Assembly (NCBI RefSeq): GCF_029240175.1
Contig: NZ_JARBTM010000011.1
Span: 1-64,000 of the forward strand
DNA length: 64,000 nucleotides
Direction of reading: 5' to 3'
Origin: Anaerosolibacter sp.
GTDB taxonomy: Bacteria; Bacillota; Clostridia; Peptostreptococcales; Thermotaleaceae
Shown: piece by piece, positions 26,485-36,513 of the stretch
Numbering within the stretch: the stretch's first letter is position 1
Layout of the letters: the number at the start of each line of letters is the position of its first letter
Made by a program: the position numbers and the translations under genes
Notes under the pieces: generated by a model
The model's input: the letters and a program-made list of their open reading frames with translations, nothing else
What the model was told of the DNA's origin: nothing
The model's database searches: none

Positions 26485-28275
26485 TTATAATTGTTTTACA
26501 GTTTGATAGATGTTATCAATATTATCTTTTTGTATATCTATTAAGTTAAACTGTTCCTGGCTACGGATAAGGGAGGATTTTGTCTTATGTCCAATTTCAT
26601 CTAAAGTATGGGCGAACTGTTGAATTGAAGACAAAAACTGCTGTGTTTTTGCAGAAATACTTTGGGAGTAATTTCTGATTTCTTCTGATTTTTTTGATGT
26701 GGTAGTAGAATGACTTGAAACACGGTCAGTAAGATGCTTGATATCATCAATATTGTGAACAATAGTTGAGAAAATTTCATTTACATCATCAAATACCTGA
26801 GTTATTTTTTTTGTTTCCTGAAGTGAGACGGAAGCAGTTTTTGTACTATGATCAAGCTTTGAGAGAGAAATATTTGTAAAGCCAATAAGATCACTGATAA
26901 TAATCTCAATTTCATATGTATTTCTTGCTGATTGGTCTGCTAGAGACCGGATCTCTTCTGCCACGACGGTAAAGCCTCTGCCATACTCACCAGCACGGGC
27001 TGCCTCTATGGAGGCATTTAGTGCCAGGAGGTTTGTCTGCCTAGAAATGGAGGATATGGATGTTAGAATAGATCGGATATTATCCATCTTTATTGAAAGA
27101 ATGGCAACCTCTTGCGACGTATTCGCAATCTCCTCCATGGCAGCATGTAAAAGGTCTACGACTTGGTGTACATCGTGTATATTATTGTCCAGTCTTTTGC
27201 TAAAATGATTGATATCATGCTGAGTTTGTGCCACGAAGTCGATCGCAGCAGCCGTTGAATCGCCAAGCTCTTTGTTCAATTCGGTAACCTGCTGAATACC
27301 TGTATCTATTCTAAGAATACTAGCAGCAATTTCATCGGTTCCAGATACAAGAAAATCTATGGTATTTGACATTCCAAGAATTTGCTCGCTGGATTGCTCT
27401 GCATCCAGCTTAACACTAGAAGAAATATGAGTCATTGTATCTGTTTCGCGGACAAGCTCTTGGGTTAAATCATGAATTTGATTTCTAAAAGAGACAACTT
27501 CTCTATATATTCGTATTGCGAAAAGCAATGCAACACCTAATGCGGCCAAAGCAATGATAATAGAAAAAAACATATATGTGCTGTTTCGCGAACTAATTTC
27601 TTTAAAAATTGGGATTGCGTGGGCTGATGTCGTTTCTTGTATGAGATTCGAAGATATAACTAATTTTTCAATTCGGTCTAGGGTTAGAAGTACAATACTA
27701 TCCTTTGTAGGATCAGCATCAAATGGATATACGGTCGTTAATTTGCTATTATAATCTTGAATGCGTTTATAAATGTTTTCAAGATTATCTAATTCATTAT
27801 GTATGCGCAATAAATGATTGTTACTCTGATCCATTTCCAAAGATTTTTTAAAAAGCTGAACCGTTTGATCAATTTCTTCAATCTTCTTTTCTAGGTCCGA
27901 AACAGAAAAATTACGCATAAGATATCTCTGATAAATTGTATTGAATTGCAAGCTTTGGACTTGGATTTGTGAGGAGAGAAGAATCTGATTGTTTACCATG
28001 GCTTCTACTTTCTTTAGACTACGGTTTGATAAAAGCAGTGCTGTATTTGTTGATGCTGAGACAAATAAAATTAAAATCATCATCAATATAAAAGCATTGG
28101 TAATTTTCTGATGGACAGTGGGATTCCTATACTTTTTATTTTTTTTGTGGGATAATAAATTTGGTAAACGAATATCACACATAAATCGATAAAACCAGTT
28201 TGCAAGGTATAGTTTTTTAAAAAAAATTGATACAGGATGAATAATTTTTGATTTTGAAAATAACTTTTCTGACAC
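26485..28275 (-). CDS. Methyl-accepting chemotaxis protein
   Basis: 596 residues. A basic cytoplasmic leader of about 55 residues precedes TM1 (about 62-82). A helical extracytoplasmic domain (about 85-220, four-helix-bundle type) and TM2 (about 230-255) follow, then a long cytoplasmic coiled coil. The hairpin tip with the CheA/CheW contact sequence [12 protein letters not shown] is at about residues 420-431. I see no clear HAMP after TM2. The unusually long basic N-terminus before TM1 is odd. Ligand unknown. A GGAGG-type site precedes the ATG on the minus strand. Confidence 0.93.
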   Translation of the reverse strand: MSEKLFSKSKIIHPVSIFFKKLYLANWFYRFMCDIRLPNLLSHKKNKKYRNPTVHQKITNAFILMMILILFVSASTNTALLLSNRSLKKVEAMVNNQILLSSQIQVQSLQFNTIYQRYLMRNFSVSDLEKKIEEIDQTVQLFKKSLEMDQSNNHLLRIHNELDNLENIYKRIQDYNSKLTTVYPFDADPTKDSIVLLTLDRIEKLVISSNLIQETTSAHAIPIFKEISSRNSTYMFFSIIIALAALGVALLFAIRIYREVVSFRNQIHDLTQELVRETDTMTHISSSVKLDAEQSSEQILGMSNTIDFLVSGTDEIAASILRIDTGIQQVTELNKELGDSTAAAIDFVAQTQHDINHFSKRLDNNIHDVHQVVDLLHAAMEEIANTSQEVAILSIKMDNIRSILTSISSISRQTNLLALNASIEAARAGEYGRGFTVVAEEIRSLADQSARNTYEIEIIISDLIGFTNISLSKLDHSTKTASVSLQETKKITQVFDDVNEIFSTIVHNIDDIKHLTDRVSSHSTTTSKKSEEIRNYSQSISAKTQQFLSSIQQFAHTLDEIGHKTKSSLIRSQEQFNLIDIQKDNIDNIYQTVKQL

Positions 28276-28500
28276 GCATATTCCTCCCTAATTGTTTCTA
28301 GTACTCTTCTATATTTTATCTATATTGGGAATTCTATGATTATAGGCATGTTAGAAAAGTGTTAAAATGGTGTTAAGTAAAGCAAGAACATTGGCGTATC
28401 TATCCATAGTTTTCGATAATTAAGTTGGGGTATTAAATAAATCTAAAACAAATAGAAACTAGTGTAGATAAGCTGAAAATACCAAAAGTGGAGGTCGGCC

Positions 28501-29070
28501 ATGGAAAAGTTAGTGTACTTGGTTGCGATTCCAAAAGGAAGTTTACTATATTGCAGTCAAAAAATACAGAAATTTCTTTGGGATAAATATGCTTTGCATC
28601 AAGGAGAACTTCCTGAGATTCATCTTACCCTAGAGGCTATTGCGTACAAAGATCAAGAGGAAATACACGAAATTAGGAGAGCAATCGGGGAGCTATTGAT
28701 AGATGTACGTCCTTTTGAAATGATGGCCAGTGGCTTTAGCCATATTCCCTGCCCTTACAATTGTATTACAATTCATATTGTAAAGACCAAAGAATTGAAA
28801 GAGATTTATCAACATATTCATGAGGGACTGAAAGAGAAAGGATTCCAAGTTCGAGAATTCTCCTCAAACGAAATAATATTTCATATTAGTCTAGCAGGTA
28901 TTCATGGGCGACAATGGACAGAAGAAGAAAGTAGAGCCGCTTGGAAAGATGTGAAAGATTTTCATATTCAAAATAGTTCCCTCGTCGATGAAATCCAACT
29001 GTGGTTTCCAGATTTAAGTGCAGATAAAAAAGTAATAGACACGTTTGAATTAAGAGAAGGGGATATATAG
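28501..29070 (+). CDS. 2H phosphoesterase-like protein (2'-5' RNA ligase superfamily)
   Basis: 189 residues with two H-x-(T/S) motifs spaced as in the 2H superfamily: H41-L-T43 in EIHLTLEA and H128-I-S130 in IIFHISLAG. Such proteins hydrolyse or form 2',3'-cyclic phosphate or 2'-5' bonds; close bacterial homologues (YjcG-like) have no firm substrate. GGAGG lies six bases before the ATG. It is followed by a zinc-ribbon gene about 90 bases on. Confidence 0.82.
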   Translation: MEKLVYLVAIPKGSLLYCSQKIQKFLWDKYALHQGELPEIHLTLEAIAYKDQEEIHEIRRAIGELLIDVRPFEMMASGFSHIPCPYNCITIHIVKTKELKEIYQHIHEGLKEKGFQVREFSSNEIIFHISLAGIHGRQWTEEESRAAWKDVKDFHIQNSSLVDEIQLWFPDLSADKKVIDTFELREGDI

Positions 29071-29163
29071 AAAAAGAAGTGTAAATTGTATAAATTTAAC
29101 TGAATTTTTTTTATTGGGCAACGAAAAATATGAAGGAAGAGAATTTTGATTGGAGGCGTTAAG

Positions 29164-29406
29164 ATGGAACTAGTTTGCCCAATTTGTAATGCTATGGTGG
29201 CATACCTCTTTAAGTGTTCTACTTGTGGGAAACAAATGGAAAATGCAGGAGCTATTCAAGATTTTTTTGATGATTATAGTACATACCTCCCCATGAGTAT
29301 TACCCAGCGAATTGATGATGCCGCTTATGACCAATGTGTCCATGTGTTTCATTGTAATCAATGTAATCATGATAAGCGTATTTCTATTGACAAAGTAATC
29401 GTGTAA
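29164..29406 (+). CDS. Small zinc-ribbon protein
   Basis: 80 residues. Three CxxC pairs (CPIC, CSTC, CNQC) plus a single Cys in DQCVH suggest one or two zinc ribbons. The ATG at 29164 follows GGAGG; an upstream in-frame TTG at 29146 overlaps that site. Function unknown. Confidence 0.78.
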   Translation: MELVCPICNAMVAYLFKCSTCGKQMENAGAIQDFFDDYSTYLPMSITQRIDDAAYDQCVHVFHCNQCNHDKRISIDKVIV

Positions 29407-29418
29407 TGTTTGATAATG

Positions 29419-29447
29419 CCGCTTTTGTAAAAAAGCGGTTTTAATTT
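29419..29447 (+). terminator. Intrinsic terminator before the his operon
   Basis: CCGCTTTT (29419-29426) pairs with AAAAGCGG (29431-29438) around GTAA, followed by TTTTAATTTT. Confidence 0.88.
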
Positions 29448-29469
29448 TATAAAAAAATCTTCTTACGTA

Positions 29470-29524
29470 TTGACAAAAGAAGCAAAAGTGCTTATCATTA
29501 ATTTATGCTTTAACACAATAAAGC
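29470..29524 (+). promoter_or_regulatory. his operon promoter with adjacent inverted repeat
   Basis: Perfect -35 TTGACA (29470-29475), 17-base spacer, -10 TATCAT (29493-29498). Just downstream GCTTTA (29507-29512) and TAAAGC (29519-29524) form an inverted repeat positioned at +1 to +20, a plausible repressor operator. The leader is only about 50 bases, too short for a T-box, and no T-box sequence is visible. Confidence 0.7.
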
Positions 29525-29553
29525 GATAAACCAATAAATCAAGAGGTGGTTCT

Positions 29554-30828
29554 ATGGAAAATTCCTTTGATTTTATTCCTGAAGGCGTAATGGATATTCA
29601 TAGTGATGAATATGCTGCCAAAGAAAAGATCATTGATAGAATAAAAAAAAGTTTCAAAGGCTATGGATACCATCAGGTATCAACACCTGCTTTTGAATAT
29701 TATGATACATTTACAGCATTGGGGGGGCTATCAAAAGAAAAAATGTTTAAGCTGATAGATCAAAAAGGGAGAATTCTGGTGTTGAGGCCGGATATGACAA
29801 TTCCTATTGCCCGCATGGCGGCAGGTAAGAGCGGCTATCAGAAATACAGTTATGTATCCAGTATCTTTCGAATGAATGATAAGCAAAACGGAATGAAACG
29901 GGAGTTTATTCAAGCCGGAGTAGAGTTTCTTGGAAATGATAAGGAAGATGCAGATGGAGAGATCATTGCCATAGCAATTGAGATACTCCTCAAAAATGAA
30001 ATAAGTGATTTTCAGATCGATATGGGTCATGTGGGGTTTTGTAAAGCCTTATTAAATGAATGCGAAATAAGCAAAGGGCAACAAACTCAGATTCAGTATC
30101 TAATAGAGCAAAAAAATTTAGCAGAGCTTAAAGACTATATAAAGGCATGCAAAATAAAGAATACAACTGCAAAAGCCATCCTAGAGATTCCTAGCCTTTA
30201 TGGCTCAGCAGATAAAGTGATTGAAAGAGCCAGCAGTCTTATCCAGAATGATGAAATGAAAAAGGCCATTGAGAATTTAGAAAAAGTATACACTATTCTG
30301 AAAGATTACGGATATGACAAGTATATAACCATTGATCTTGGCGTAATCAATCCTATGCATTATTACACGGGTATTGTTTTTAAAGGTTATATCCATGATT
30401 ATGGAAAGACCATATTGAGTGGTGGGAGATATGACCAGTTGATAAAAGCGGATGGAAGGGGATTACCAGCAGTAGGGTTTGGGCTAAATGTTGATAAATT
30501 GATGGAGGTGTTGGAAATGTATAATCTTAATGATAAACCATGTTATACGGATTTTCTAGTACTGTATAAAGAGGAGAATAGAAAGAGTGCATTTCGTATG
30601 GCAAGTGATTTGAGAGATAAGGGATTCATAGTGGAGACCGATGGGTGTAAAGAAAGCTTAAAGGAACAGATTTTCCATGCTGCTGCTAGAAATATCAAAG
30701 AGATTATTGAGATTAAAGGAAACATGTTGAAAGTTATAAGCTTAAAAAACAATCATGTATACGGTGGGGCCATTGATGAATTTATGAAACGAATTGAAAT
30801 GGGCCAACTGTTTGGATCGATTCATTAG
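29554..30828 (+). CDS. hisZ: ATP phosphoribosyltransferase regulatory subunit HisZ
   Basis: 424 residues, a paralogue of histidyl-tRNA synthetase without tRNA charging. It forms a hetero-octamer with short-form HisG and gives histidine feedback control. HisRS-like motifs are visible: RPDMTIPIARM (motif 2 region), FRMNDKQNGMKREFIQAGVEFLG, and GGRYDQL near the end of the catalytic-like core; a HisS-like C-terminal domain (about 335-424) is retained. First gene of the operon with an AGAGGTGG site. The short HisG that follows, which needs HisZ, confirms the assignment. Confidence 0.95.
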   Translation: MENSFDFIPEGVMDIHSDEYAAKEKIIDRIKKSFKGYGYHQVSTPAFEYYDTFTALGGLSKEKMFKLIDQKGRILVLRPDMTIPIARMAAGKSGYQKYSYVSSIFRMNDKQNGMKREFIQAGVEFLGNDKEDADGEIIAIAIEILLKNEISDFQIDMGHVGFCKALLNECEISKGQQTQIQYLIEQKNLAELKDYIKACKIKNTTAKAILEIPSLYGSADKVIERASSLIQNDEMKKAIENLEKVYTILKDYGYDKYITIDLGVINPMHYYTGIVFKGYIHDYGKTILSGGRYDQLIKADGRGLPAVGFGLNVDKLMEVLEMYNLNDKPCYTDFLVLYKEENRKSAFRMASDLRDKGFIVETDGCKESLKEQIFHAAARNIKEIIEIKGNMLKVISLKNNHVYGGAIDEFMKRIEMGQLFGSIH

Positions 30829-30836
30829 GAGGAGAT

Positions 30837-31484
30837 ATGGAAAAATATATCAATCTAGCTGTAGCAAAGGGAAGACTCGCAGATACAGCTGTAAAGGCTT
30901 TAGGCGGAATGGGGATAAGCTTTGATGACTATACATCCAGCAGCAGAAAGCTGATTCATATAGATCATAAAAGTGGAGTAAGATTAGTATTGGTAAAAGC
31001 TGATGATGTTCCTACGTATGTGGAGCAAGGGGCGGCAGACGTTGGAATTGTTGGCAAGGATACATTGATGGAGTCTATGGCCAGTGTGTATGAAATGATG
31101 GACTTAGAATTTGGAAAGTGTAAGTTTGTAGTAGCAGCTTTGAAGGATCGTGTTGAAAATAAGCAAAAAAAATCCTATGTAGCAACAAAATATGTGAATG
31201 TGGCGAAGGAGTTTTTCAAAAGTAAAGGAAAATCTGTAGAAATCATTAAGCTTAATGGTTCTGTAGAGTTAGCGCCACTTGTGGGGTTAGCAGATACGAT
31301 CGTGGATATTGTTGAAACAGGTACGACATTAAAGGAGAATGGCTTGGTTATTGTTGAAGAAATATGTCCTGTGAGTGCGAGACTCATCGTGAATAAAGCA
31401 AGTTTAAAAACAAAAGGGGATATTATTGAAAATATGATCCAACAGCTGTGCCCGAATCAAAAAGAGAGGAAGACTGACCTATGA
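30837..31484 (+). CDS. hisG: ATP phosphoribosyltransferase catalytic subunit HisG (short form)
   Basis: 215 residues. First committed step of histidine synthesis: ATP plus PRPP gives phosphoribosyl-ATP. The PRPP-site segment ELAPLVGLADTIVDIVETGTTLKENGL is intact. The length shows the short form without the C-terminal regulatory domain, hence its dependence on HisZ. It starts eight bases after hisZ with AGGAGG, and its stop overlaps hisD by four bases. Confidence 0.97.
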   Translation: MEKYINLAVAKGRLADTAVKALGGMGISFDDYTSSSRKLIHIDHKSGVRLVLVKADDVPTYVEQGAADVGIVGKDTLMESMASVYEMMDLEFGKCKFVVAALKDRVENKQKKSYVATKYVNVAKEFFKSKGKSVEIIKLNGSVELAPLVGLADTIVDIVETGTTLKENGLVIVEEICPVSARLIVNKASLKTKGDIIENMIQQLCPNQKERKTDL

Positions 31485-32767
31485 AAATCGTTTGTTTGGA
31501 GGATATAAACAGAAATGATTTAAATAACAAATATCTTAATCGTGGCGAGATGGCCTATGAAGAAATTGATGTAATTGTGGATCAAATCTTAAGTGAGGTG
31601 AAGTGTCGAGGAGATGCTGCTTTGCTGGACTATGCATTAAAGTTTGACGGTGCAATGCTTAAGGATATAGCGATATCGGTAGAGGAAATTGAAGAAGCAC
31701 TTTTAGCGGTTGAGCCAGAATTTATTTCAATTTTAAAGGAAGCCAAGGATAATATTTGGGATTATCATGAGAAACAAAAACAAAACTCATGGTTTAGTAA
31801 TCAAGGTGAAAATATTATTCTTGGTCAAAAGGTTACACCCTTGGAGAGAATTGGCATATATGTACCTGGAGGTAAAGCAGCTTATCCATCAACGGTGCTG
31901 ATGAATGCAATTCCTGCTTTGGTTGCTGGTGTTGATTCTATAGCCATGGTATCACCTCCAGACAAAGAGGGGAAAATCAATCCATATGTTTTGGCAGCAG
32001 CCCGTATATGCGGTATCACTGAAATCTATAAAGTAGGAGGCGCACAAGCTATAGGTGCTCTAGCCTTTGGAACGGTAACAATAGCTTCTGTAGACAAAAT
32101 AGTGGGTCCTGGAAATACTTATGTGGCAAGGGCTAAAAAGAAAGTATATGGATCTGTAGATATTGACATGATTGCAGGCCCCAGTGAAATATGTATATTA
32201 GCCGATGATGAATCAGAACCAGTTTATATAGCTGCTGATTTGCTTTCGCAAGCTGAGCACGATGAAGAAGCAGGTGTGATATTAGTAACTACGTCACAAG
32301 TCTTGGCTGAGGAAGTAGTAAAGGAAGTGAAAAGACAGTCAGCCTTATTAAATAGAAAAGAAATTATTTATAAATCACTGGAGAACCATGGTTACATCTT
32401 TGTCGTGCCAAACCTTGAGACCGGATTTCATGTTGTGAATAGTATTGCTCCTGAACATCTGGAATTGATGGTTGCTTCTCCATTCGATGCATTGCCCAAA
32501 GTTAGAAATGCTGGTGCGATTTTCTTAGGAGCATATTCCCCAGAACCACTGGGTGATTACTTCGCTGGCCCTAATCATACTTTACCTACGGGTGGTACAG
32601 CAAAGTTCTCTTCTCCTCTTGGTGTCGATGATTTCATAAAAAAATCCAGCATTATTTATTATAACAGAAAAGCATTGGAAAAAGTTAGGGATCAGGTTAT
32701 CTATTTTGCAGAGAAAGAAGGATTAACCGCCCATGCCAATGCCGTCAGAGTGAGGGAAAAAGGATGA
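31481..32767 (+). CDS. hisD: Histidinol dehydrogenase HisD
   Basis: 428 residues, zinc- and NAD-dependent; oxidises L-histidinol through the aldehyde to L-histidine (last step). Signature segments are VGPGNTYVARAK, MIAGPSEICILAD, LLSQAEHDEEAGV and ENHGYIFV...APEHLEL, including the zinc and general-base residues. Overlaps hisG and hisC by four bases each, indicating translational coupling. Confidence 0.97.
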   Translation: MKIVCLEDINRNDLNNKYLNRGEMAYEEIDVIVDQILSEVKCRGDAALLDYALKFDGAMLKDIAISVEEIEEALLAVEPEFISILKEAKDNIWDYHEKQKQNSWFSNQGENIILGQKVTPLERIGIYVPGGKAAYPSTVLMNAIPALVAGVDSIAMVSPPDKEGKINPYVLAAARICGITEIYKVGGAQAIGALAFGTVTIASVDKIVGPGNTYVARAKKKVYGSVDIDMIAGPSEICILADDESEPVYIAADLLSQAEHDEEAGVILVTTSQVLAEEVVKEVKRQSALLNRKEIIYKSLENHGYIFVVPNLETGFHVVNSIAPEHLELMVASPFDALPKVRNAGAIFLGAYSPEPLGDYFAGPNHTLPTGGTAKFSSPLGVDDFIKKSSIIYYNRKALEKVRDQVIYFAEKEGLTAHANAVRVREKG

Positions 32768-33819
32768 AAAATTTGATTAAAGATTCAGTTCGAGTCATCT
32801 CACCCTATAGTCCGAGTAAAAACAACTATAACGTAAGGTTGGATGCCAATGAAAACCCGTTTAATTTAGTATCAGAACTCCAGGAGGAAATCGCTGAGAT
32901 CATTCGTGATATGAAGATGAATAGATATCCCGATACCGATTGTGTTCGCCTAAAGGTGGGTTTGTCCAAGTATGTAGGAATGAAGCAAGAGAATATTATT
33001 TGCGGCAATGGATCAGATGAAATCATTCAAGTCATTATTCAAACCTTTGTGGATAAAGGAGATGCAGTGGTTACACATATACCTACTTTCTCCATGTACA
33101 GTATTTTTACAAAAATTGCTGGGGGAAGGATCATTGAAATTCCTTCTAAAGAAGATTTCAAAATAGATGTGGAAAAGCTTATTGAAGCGTCTATTCAAAA
33201 CAAGGCGAAGCTGATATTTCTGTGTAATCCTAATAACCCTACAGGTGCTACCATACCATACTGCGACATTATAGAAGTACTTAAAAGAACTGATGCCATG
33301 GTTGTCGTTGATGAAGCATATTATGAATTTTTCGGAGAAACCATTGCAAGTCATGTAAATGAATGGGATCGACTTATTGTTTTAAGAACCTTATCAAAGG
33401 CTTTTGGGCTGGCAGATATACGACTTGGGTATGGTATAGCAGGAGTGAGCACTATTGAGATTTTAAATCGCGTATTGCCACCATATAACTTGAGTAGTTT
33501 TTCTCAAGCTATGGGTAGCCTGGCACTTCGTCATGCTGACAAAGTACTAAGTTATATAAAAACGATCAAAGCAGAAAGAGAATATGTACTGGATAAACTG
33601 CAGGAAATTAAGAAAATAAACATTTACCCTTCAGCTGGAAACTTTGTGCTGGTAACGTCTGAAAAGCTAAGTGAAATCGCAGATTTCTGCGATAAAGAAG
33701 GCATTGGCATACGTGTATTTAGAAATGACCCAATGTTGAAAAATGCCATGAGAATCACCATAGGATCGAGATTAGAGAACGAACGAATGATTGAGACAAT
33801 AAGAAAAGTGGTGGGTTGA
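32764..33819 (+). CDS. hisC: Histidinol-phosphate aminotransferase HisC
   Basis: 351 residues, class I/II PLP aminotransferase making histidinol phosphate from imidazole-acetol phosphate. Motifs: RLDANENPF, CGNGSDEIIQ, CNPNNPTGA, VVDEAYYEF and the PLP lysine in RTLSKAFGLADIRLGYG. Four-base overlap with hisD. Confidence 0.96.
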   Translation: MKNLIKDSVRVISPYSPSKNNYNVRLDANENPFNLVSELQEEIAEIIRDMKMNRYPDTDCVRLKVGLSKYVGMKQENIICGNGSDEIIQVIIQTFVDKGDAVVTHIPTFSMYSIFTKIAGGRIIEIPSKEDFKIDVEKLIEASIQNKAKLIFLCNPNNPTGATIPYCDIIEVLKRTDAMVVVDEAYYEFFGETIASHVNEWDRLIVLRTLSKAFGLADIRLGYGIAGVSTIEILNRVLPPYNLSSFSQAMGSLALRHADKVLSYIKTIKAEREYVLDKLQEIKKINIYPSAGNFVLVTSEKLSEIADFCDKEGIGIRVFRNDPMLKNAMRITIGSRLENERMIETIRKVVG

Positions 33820-33820
33820 T

Positions 33821-34405
33821 ATGAGAATGTCGAGCATTGAGAGAAAAACATCGGAGACAGATATAAAAATGACACTACAGATCTATGGAAAAGGAAGGCG
33901 CAGCATATCTACAGGAATAGGTTTCTTTGATCATATGTTGGATACAATGTGCAAGCATGGATTTATGGATATTGACCTATTATGTACAGGGGATCTACAT
34001 GTGGATGATCATCATACAGTGGAAGATGTAGGCATTGTTCTAGGAGATGCTTTTCGAAAAGCATTGGGTGATAAACAAAAAATCAGGAGATATGCAACGG
34101 TCTATACGCCAATGGACGAGTCCCTTTCTCGTATCTCTATAGACATAAGTGGAAGAGCCTATTTGCATTATGATGTATCGTTCTTACAGCAAAGTGCGGG
34201 GCAGTTTGATGTTGCTCTTGTAGAGGAATTTTTCAGGGCTTTTGTAAATCATGCACAAGTAACCCTCCATATCACCATGGAGTATGGGAAAAACAGTCAT
34301 CACATGATTGAGTCGATTTTCAAAGGCTTTGGAAGGGTATTAGATCAGGCAAGTGTAGTTGATCATAGGATTATTGGCGTACTGTCAACGAAAGGGCAGT
34401 TATAG
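33821..34405 (+). CDS. hisB: Imidazoleglycerol-phosphate dehydratase HisB
   Basis: 194 residues, monofunctional dehydratase without the N-terminal phosphatase of enterobacterial HisB. Manganese-binding motifs GFFDHMLD, DDHHTVEDV, and NSHHMIESIFKG are all present. Starts one base after the hisC stop; a second ATG two codons in (33827) is an alternative start. Confidence 0.97.
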   Translation: MRMSSIERKTSETDIKMTLQIYGKGRRSISTGIGFFDHMLDTMCKHGFMDIDLLCTGDLHVDDHHTVEDVGIVLGDAFRKALGDKQKIRRYATVYTPMDESLSRISIDISGRAYLHYDVSFLQQSAGQFDVALVEEFFRAFVNHAQVTLHITMEYGKNSHHMIESIFKGFGRVLDQASVVDHRIIGVLSTKGQL

Positions 34406-34438
34406 TTGGAATTTTGGAACTTCAAGGAGGGGTGCAAG

Positions 34439-35044
34439 ATGATTGCCATCGTAGATTATGGTGTTGGGAATTTAAAAAGTGTAAATAAAGCCTTTCAATA
34501 TCTAGGCTTTCAATCGCTTATTACATCCGACCCAAAAGAGATTGATAAAAGTGATGCTATAGTATTACCAGGCGTAGGTGCATTTAAAGATGCCATGGAA
34601 CAGTTAAAGAAAAACGATTTAGCACAGTGCATAAAAGAGAATGTAGGAAAAAAGAAGCTAATATTAGGTATATGCTTGGGCATGCAGCTCCTTTATGAGA
34701 AAAGCTATGAGGACGGTGAATGGGAGGGGTTAGGGCTCCTAAAAGGTGAGATCGTAAAATTTAACTCCCAGTTGAAGATACCCCATATGGGTTGGAATAA
34801 GCTATCAAAGCGTTTTGATGATGATCTCGGAAGAGGAATTGAAGATGGGGAATATGTGTATTTTGTCCACTCGTACTATCTGGACACCCATGCGAAGGAT
34901 GACATTCTATTTAATACCCAATATGATGTAGATGTTCCTGCAGTTGTAAGAAATGGAAATATTATAGGTATGCAGTTTCACCCAGAGAAAAGCGGTGGCA
35001 CAGGGCTAAAATTATTAAGGAACTTCGGGGAGTTGATAAAATGA
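34439..35044 (+). CDS. hisH: Imidazole glycerol phosphate synthase glutaminase subunit HisH
   Basis: 201 residues. Class I glutamine amidotransferase supplying ammonia to HisF. Nucleophile Cys in LGICLGMQLL and the His/Glu pair in MQFHPEKS are present. The ATG at 34439 is chosen since AAGGAGG lies eight bases upstream; the frame is open back to 34406 but without a ribosome site. Overlaps hisA by four bases. Confidence 0.96.
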   Translation: MIAIVDYGVGNLKSVNKAFQYLGFQSLITSDPKEIDKSDAIVLPGVGAFKDAMEQLKKNDLAQCIKENVGKKKLILGICLGMQLLYEKSYEDGEWEGLGLLKGEIVKFNSQLKIPHMGWNKLSKRFDDDLGRGIEDGEYVYFVHSYYLDTHAKDDILFNTQYDVDVPAVVRNGNIIGMQFHPEKSGGTGLKLLRNFGELIK

Positions 35045-35754
35045 TTATTTTTCCAGCAATAGATATTCTAGGTGGAAAGTGTGTAAGATTGGAGCAAGGA
35101 AGATTCGATAAGGAAGTGATCTATTTTGATGATCCCGTAGAAATTGCAGGACTGTGGGCTTCTAAAGGCGCAACCCATCTTCATGTTGTTGACCTTGACG
35201 GGGCAAGGGATGGTTTTGGCAAAAATAAAGATACGATTAGAAAAATAATTCAAGCGTCAGATATACCTGTCCAGGTTGGAGGCGGATTTCGAACCCTTGG
35301 CGTTATAGATGAAATGCTTGAGCTCGGTGCAGCAAAAGTTATTATAGGTACCTCAGCGGTTATGATTACTGACTTCGTTGACCAGGTTGTTAAGGAATTT
35401 GGAGACAATATCATCGTTTCGCTGGATGCGAGAAACGGTAATATTGCAGTAGAGGGTTGGACGAAGATACTTAATCAACCGGCCTTGGCATTTGCACAAG
35501 AGCTTGAAGATAAGGGAATACAATCTGTAGTTTATACGGATATTGCAAAAGACGGGATGCTTCAAGGCCCAAATTTTAAAGAATTAAAACAACTCAAAGA
35601 AATGACGCAGCTAAATGTAATCGCATCGGGAGGAATTACTACGGTGCAACATATTAAAGAATTAGAATCCTCTGGGATGTACGGTGCAATTATTGGCAAG
35701 GCTTTATATGCTGGTGCGATTACACTAGAGGAGATTCAGGAGGTGATTCTATGA
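35041..35754 (+). CDS. hisA: ProFAR isomerase HisA
   Basis: 237 residues, (beta/alpha)8 barrel performing the Amadori rearrangement of ProFAR to PRFAR. Catalytic Asp residues in the N-terminal AIDILGGKCVRLEQG and the later YTDIAKDGMLQGPN; phosphate sites in VGGGFR and ASGGI. Overlaps hisH and hisF by four bases. Confidence 0.97.
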   Translation: MIIFPAIDILGGKCVRLEQGRFDKEVIYFDDPVEIAGLWASKGATHLHVVDLDGARDGFGKNKDTIRKIIQASDIPVQVGGGFRTLGVIDEMLELGAAKVIIGTSAVMITDFVDQVVKEFGDNIIVSLDARNGNIAVEGWTKILNQPALAFAQELEDKGIQSVVYTDIAKDGMLQGPNFKELKQLKEMTQLNVIASGGITTVQHIKELESSGMYGAIIGKALYAGAITLEEIQEVIL

Positions 35755-36512
35755 TCGCCAAAAGAATCATTCCTTGTTTAGATGTGGATGCAGGTAGAGT
35801 TGTAAAGGGCAAGAAGTTTCAAGACCTTTCAGATGTTAATGATCCAGTCACTTTAGCTAAATATTATAATGATGAGGGTGCGGATGAATTAGTGTTCTAT
35901 GATATCACAGCAACCAGTGAAAAAAGAGATATTTTTCTTCAGATCGTAGAGCAGACAGCTGAGTCAGTGTATATACCGTTGACAATAGGTGGTGGTATTC
36001 GAACAGTAGAAGATTTTAAGCGGGTATTAAGAGCAGGCGCCGATAAGGTTTCAGTAAACTCGGCTGCTGTAATAGATCCTCAACTCATTACCGCAGCGGC
36101 ATTAAAATTTGGAAGACAATGTGTAGTGCTTTCCATGGACGTAAAAAGGAACGAGGATAAAGGTTGTACTATATATACCCATGGTGGAAGGATAAACACG
36201 GGAATAGATGCATTGGAGTGGGCTGTAAAAGGTGAATCTTTAGGAGCCGGTGAAATCGTGGTCAATTGTATTGATACCGATGGCATTCGAAATGGATATG
36301 ATCTTGAAATTACCAGAAAGATTTCTGAGGAAGTACGTGTACCTGTTATTGCTTCAGGTGGGGCAGGTAAAAGTGAAGATTTCTATCAAGTGCTACAGCA
36401 TGGTAAAGCGGATGCAGCATTAGCAGCATCGGTATTCCATTATGGGGATATTCGCATAAGGGAACTGAAGAGTTACCTTGACAATAAAGGTATTCATGTA
36501 AGGAGATGTTGA
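35751..36512 (+). CDS. hisF: Imidazole glycerol phosphate synthase cyclase subunit HisF
   Basis: 253 residues, barrel partner of HisH; makes imidazole glycerol phosphate and AICAR. Catalytic Asp in [15 protein letters not shown] and Asp in [13 protein letters not shown]; phosphate sites TIGGGI and ASGGAG. GGAGGTG before the ATG. Confidence 0.97.
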   Translation: MIAKRIIPCLDVDAGRVVKGKKFQDLSDVNDPVTLAKYYNDEGADELVFYDITATSEKRDIFLQIVEQTAESVYIPLTIGGGIRTVEDFKRVLRAGADKVSVNSAAVIDPQLITAAALKFGRQCVVLSMDVKRNEDKGCTIYTHGGRINTGIDALEWAVKGESLGAGEIVVNCIDTDGIRNGYDLEITRKISEEVRVPVIASGGAGKSEDFYQVLQHGKADAALAASVFHYGDIRIRELKSYLDNKGIHVRRC

Positions 36513-36513
36513 T

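Noticed and set aside
28276-28500. Intergenic region before the 2H phosphoesterase gene
   Set aside because: No clear promoter pair, hairpin or small frame found beyond the ribosome site.
29440-29553. T-box or attenuator before hisZ
   Set aside because: Leader is about 50 bases and has no T-box sequence or terminator/antiterminator pair.
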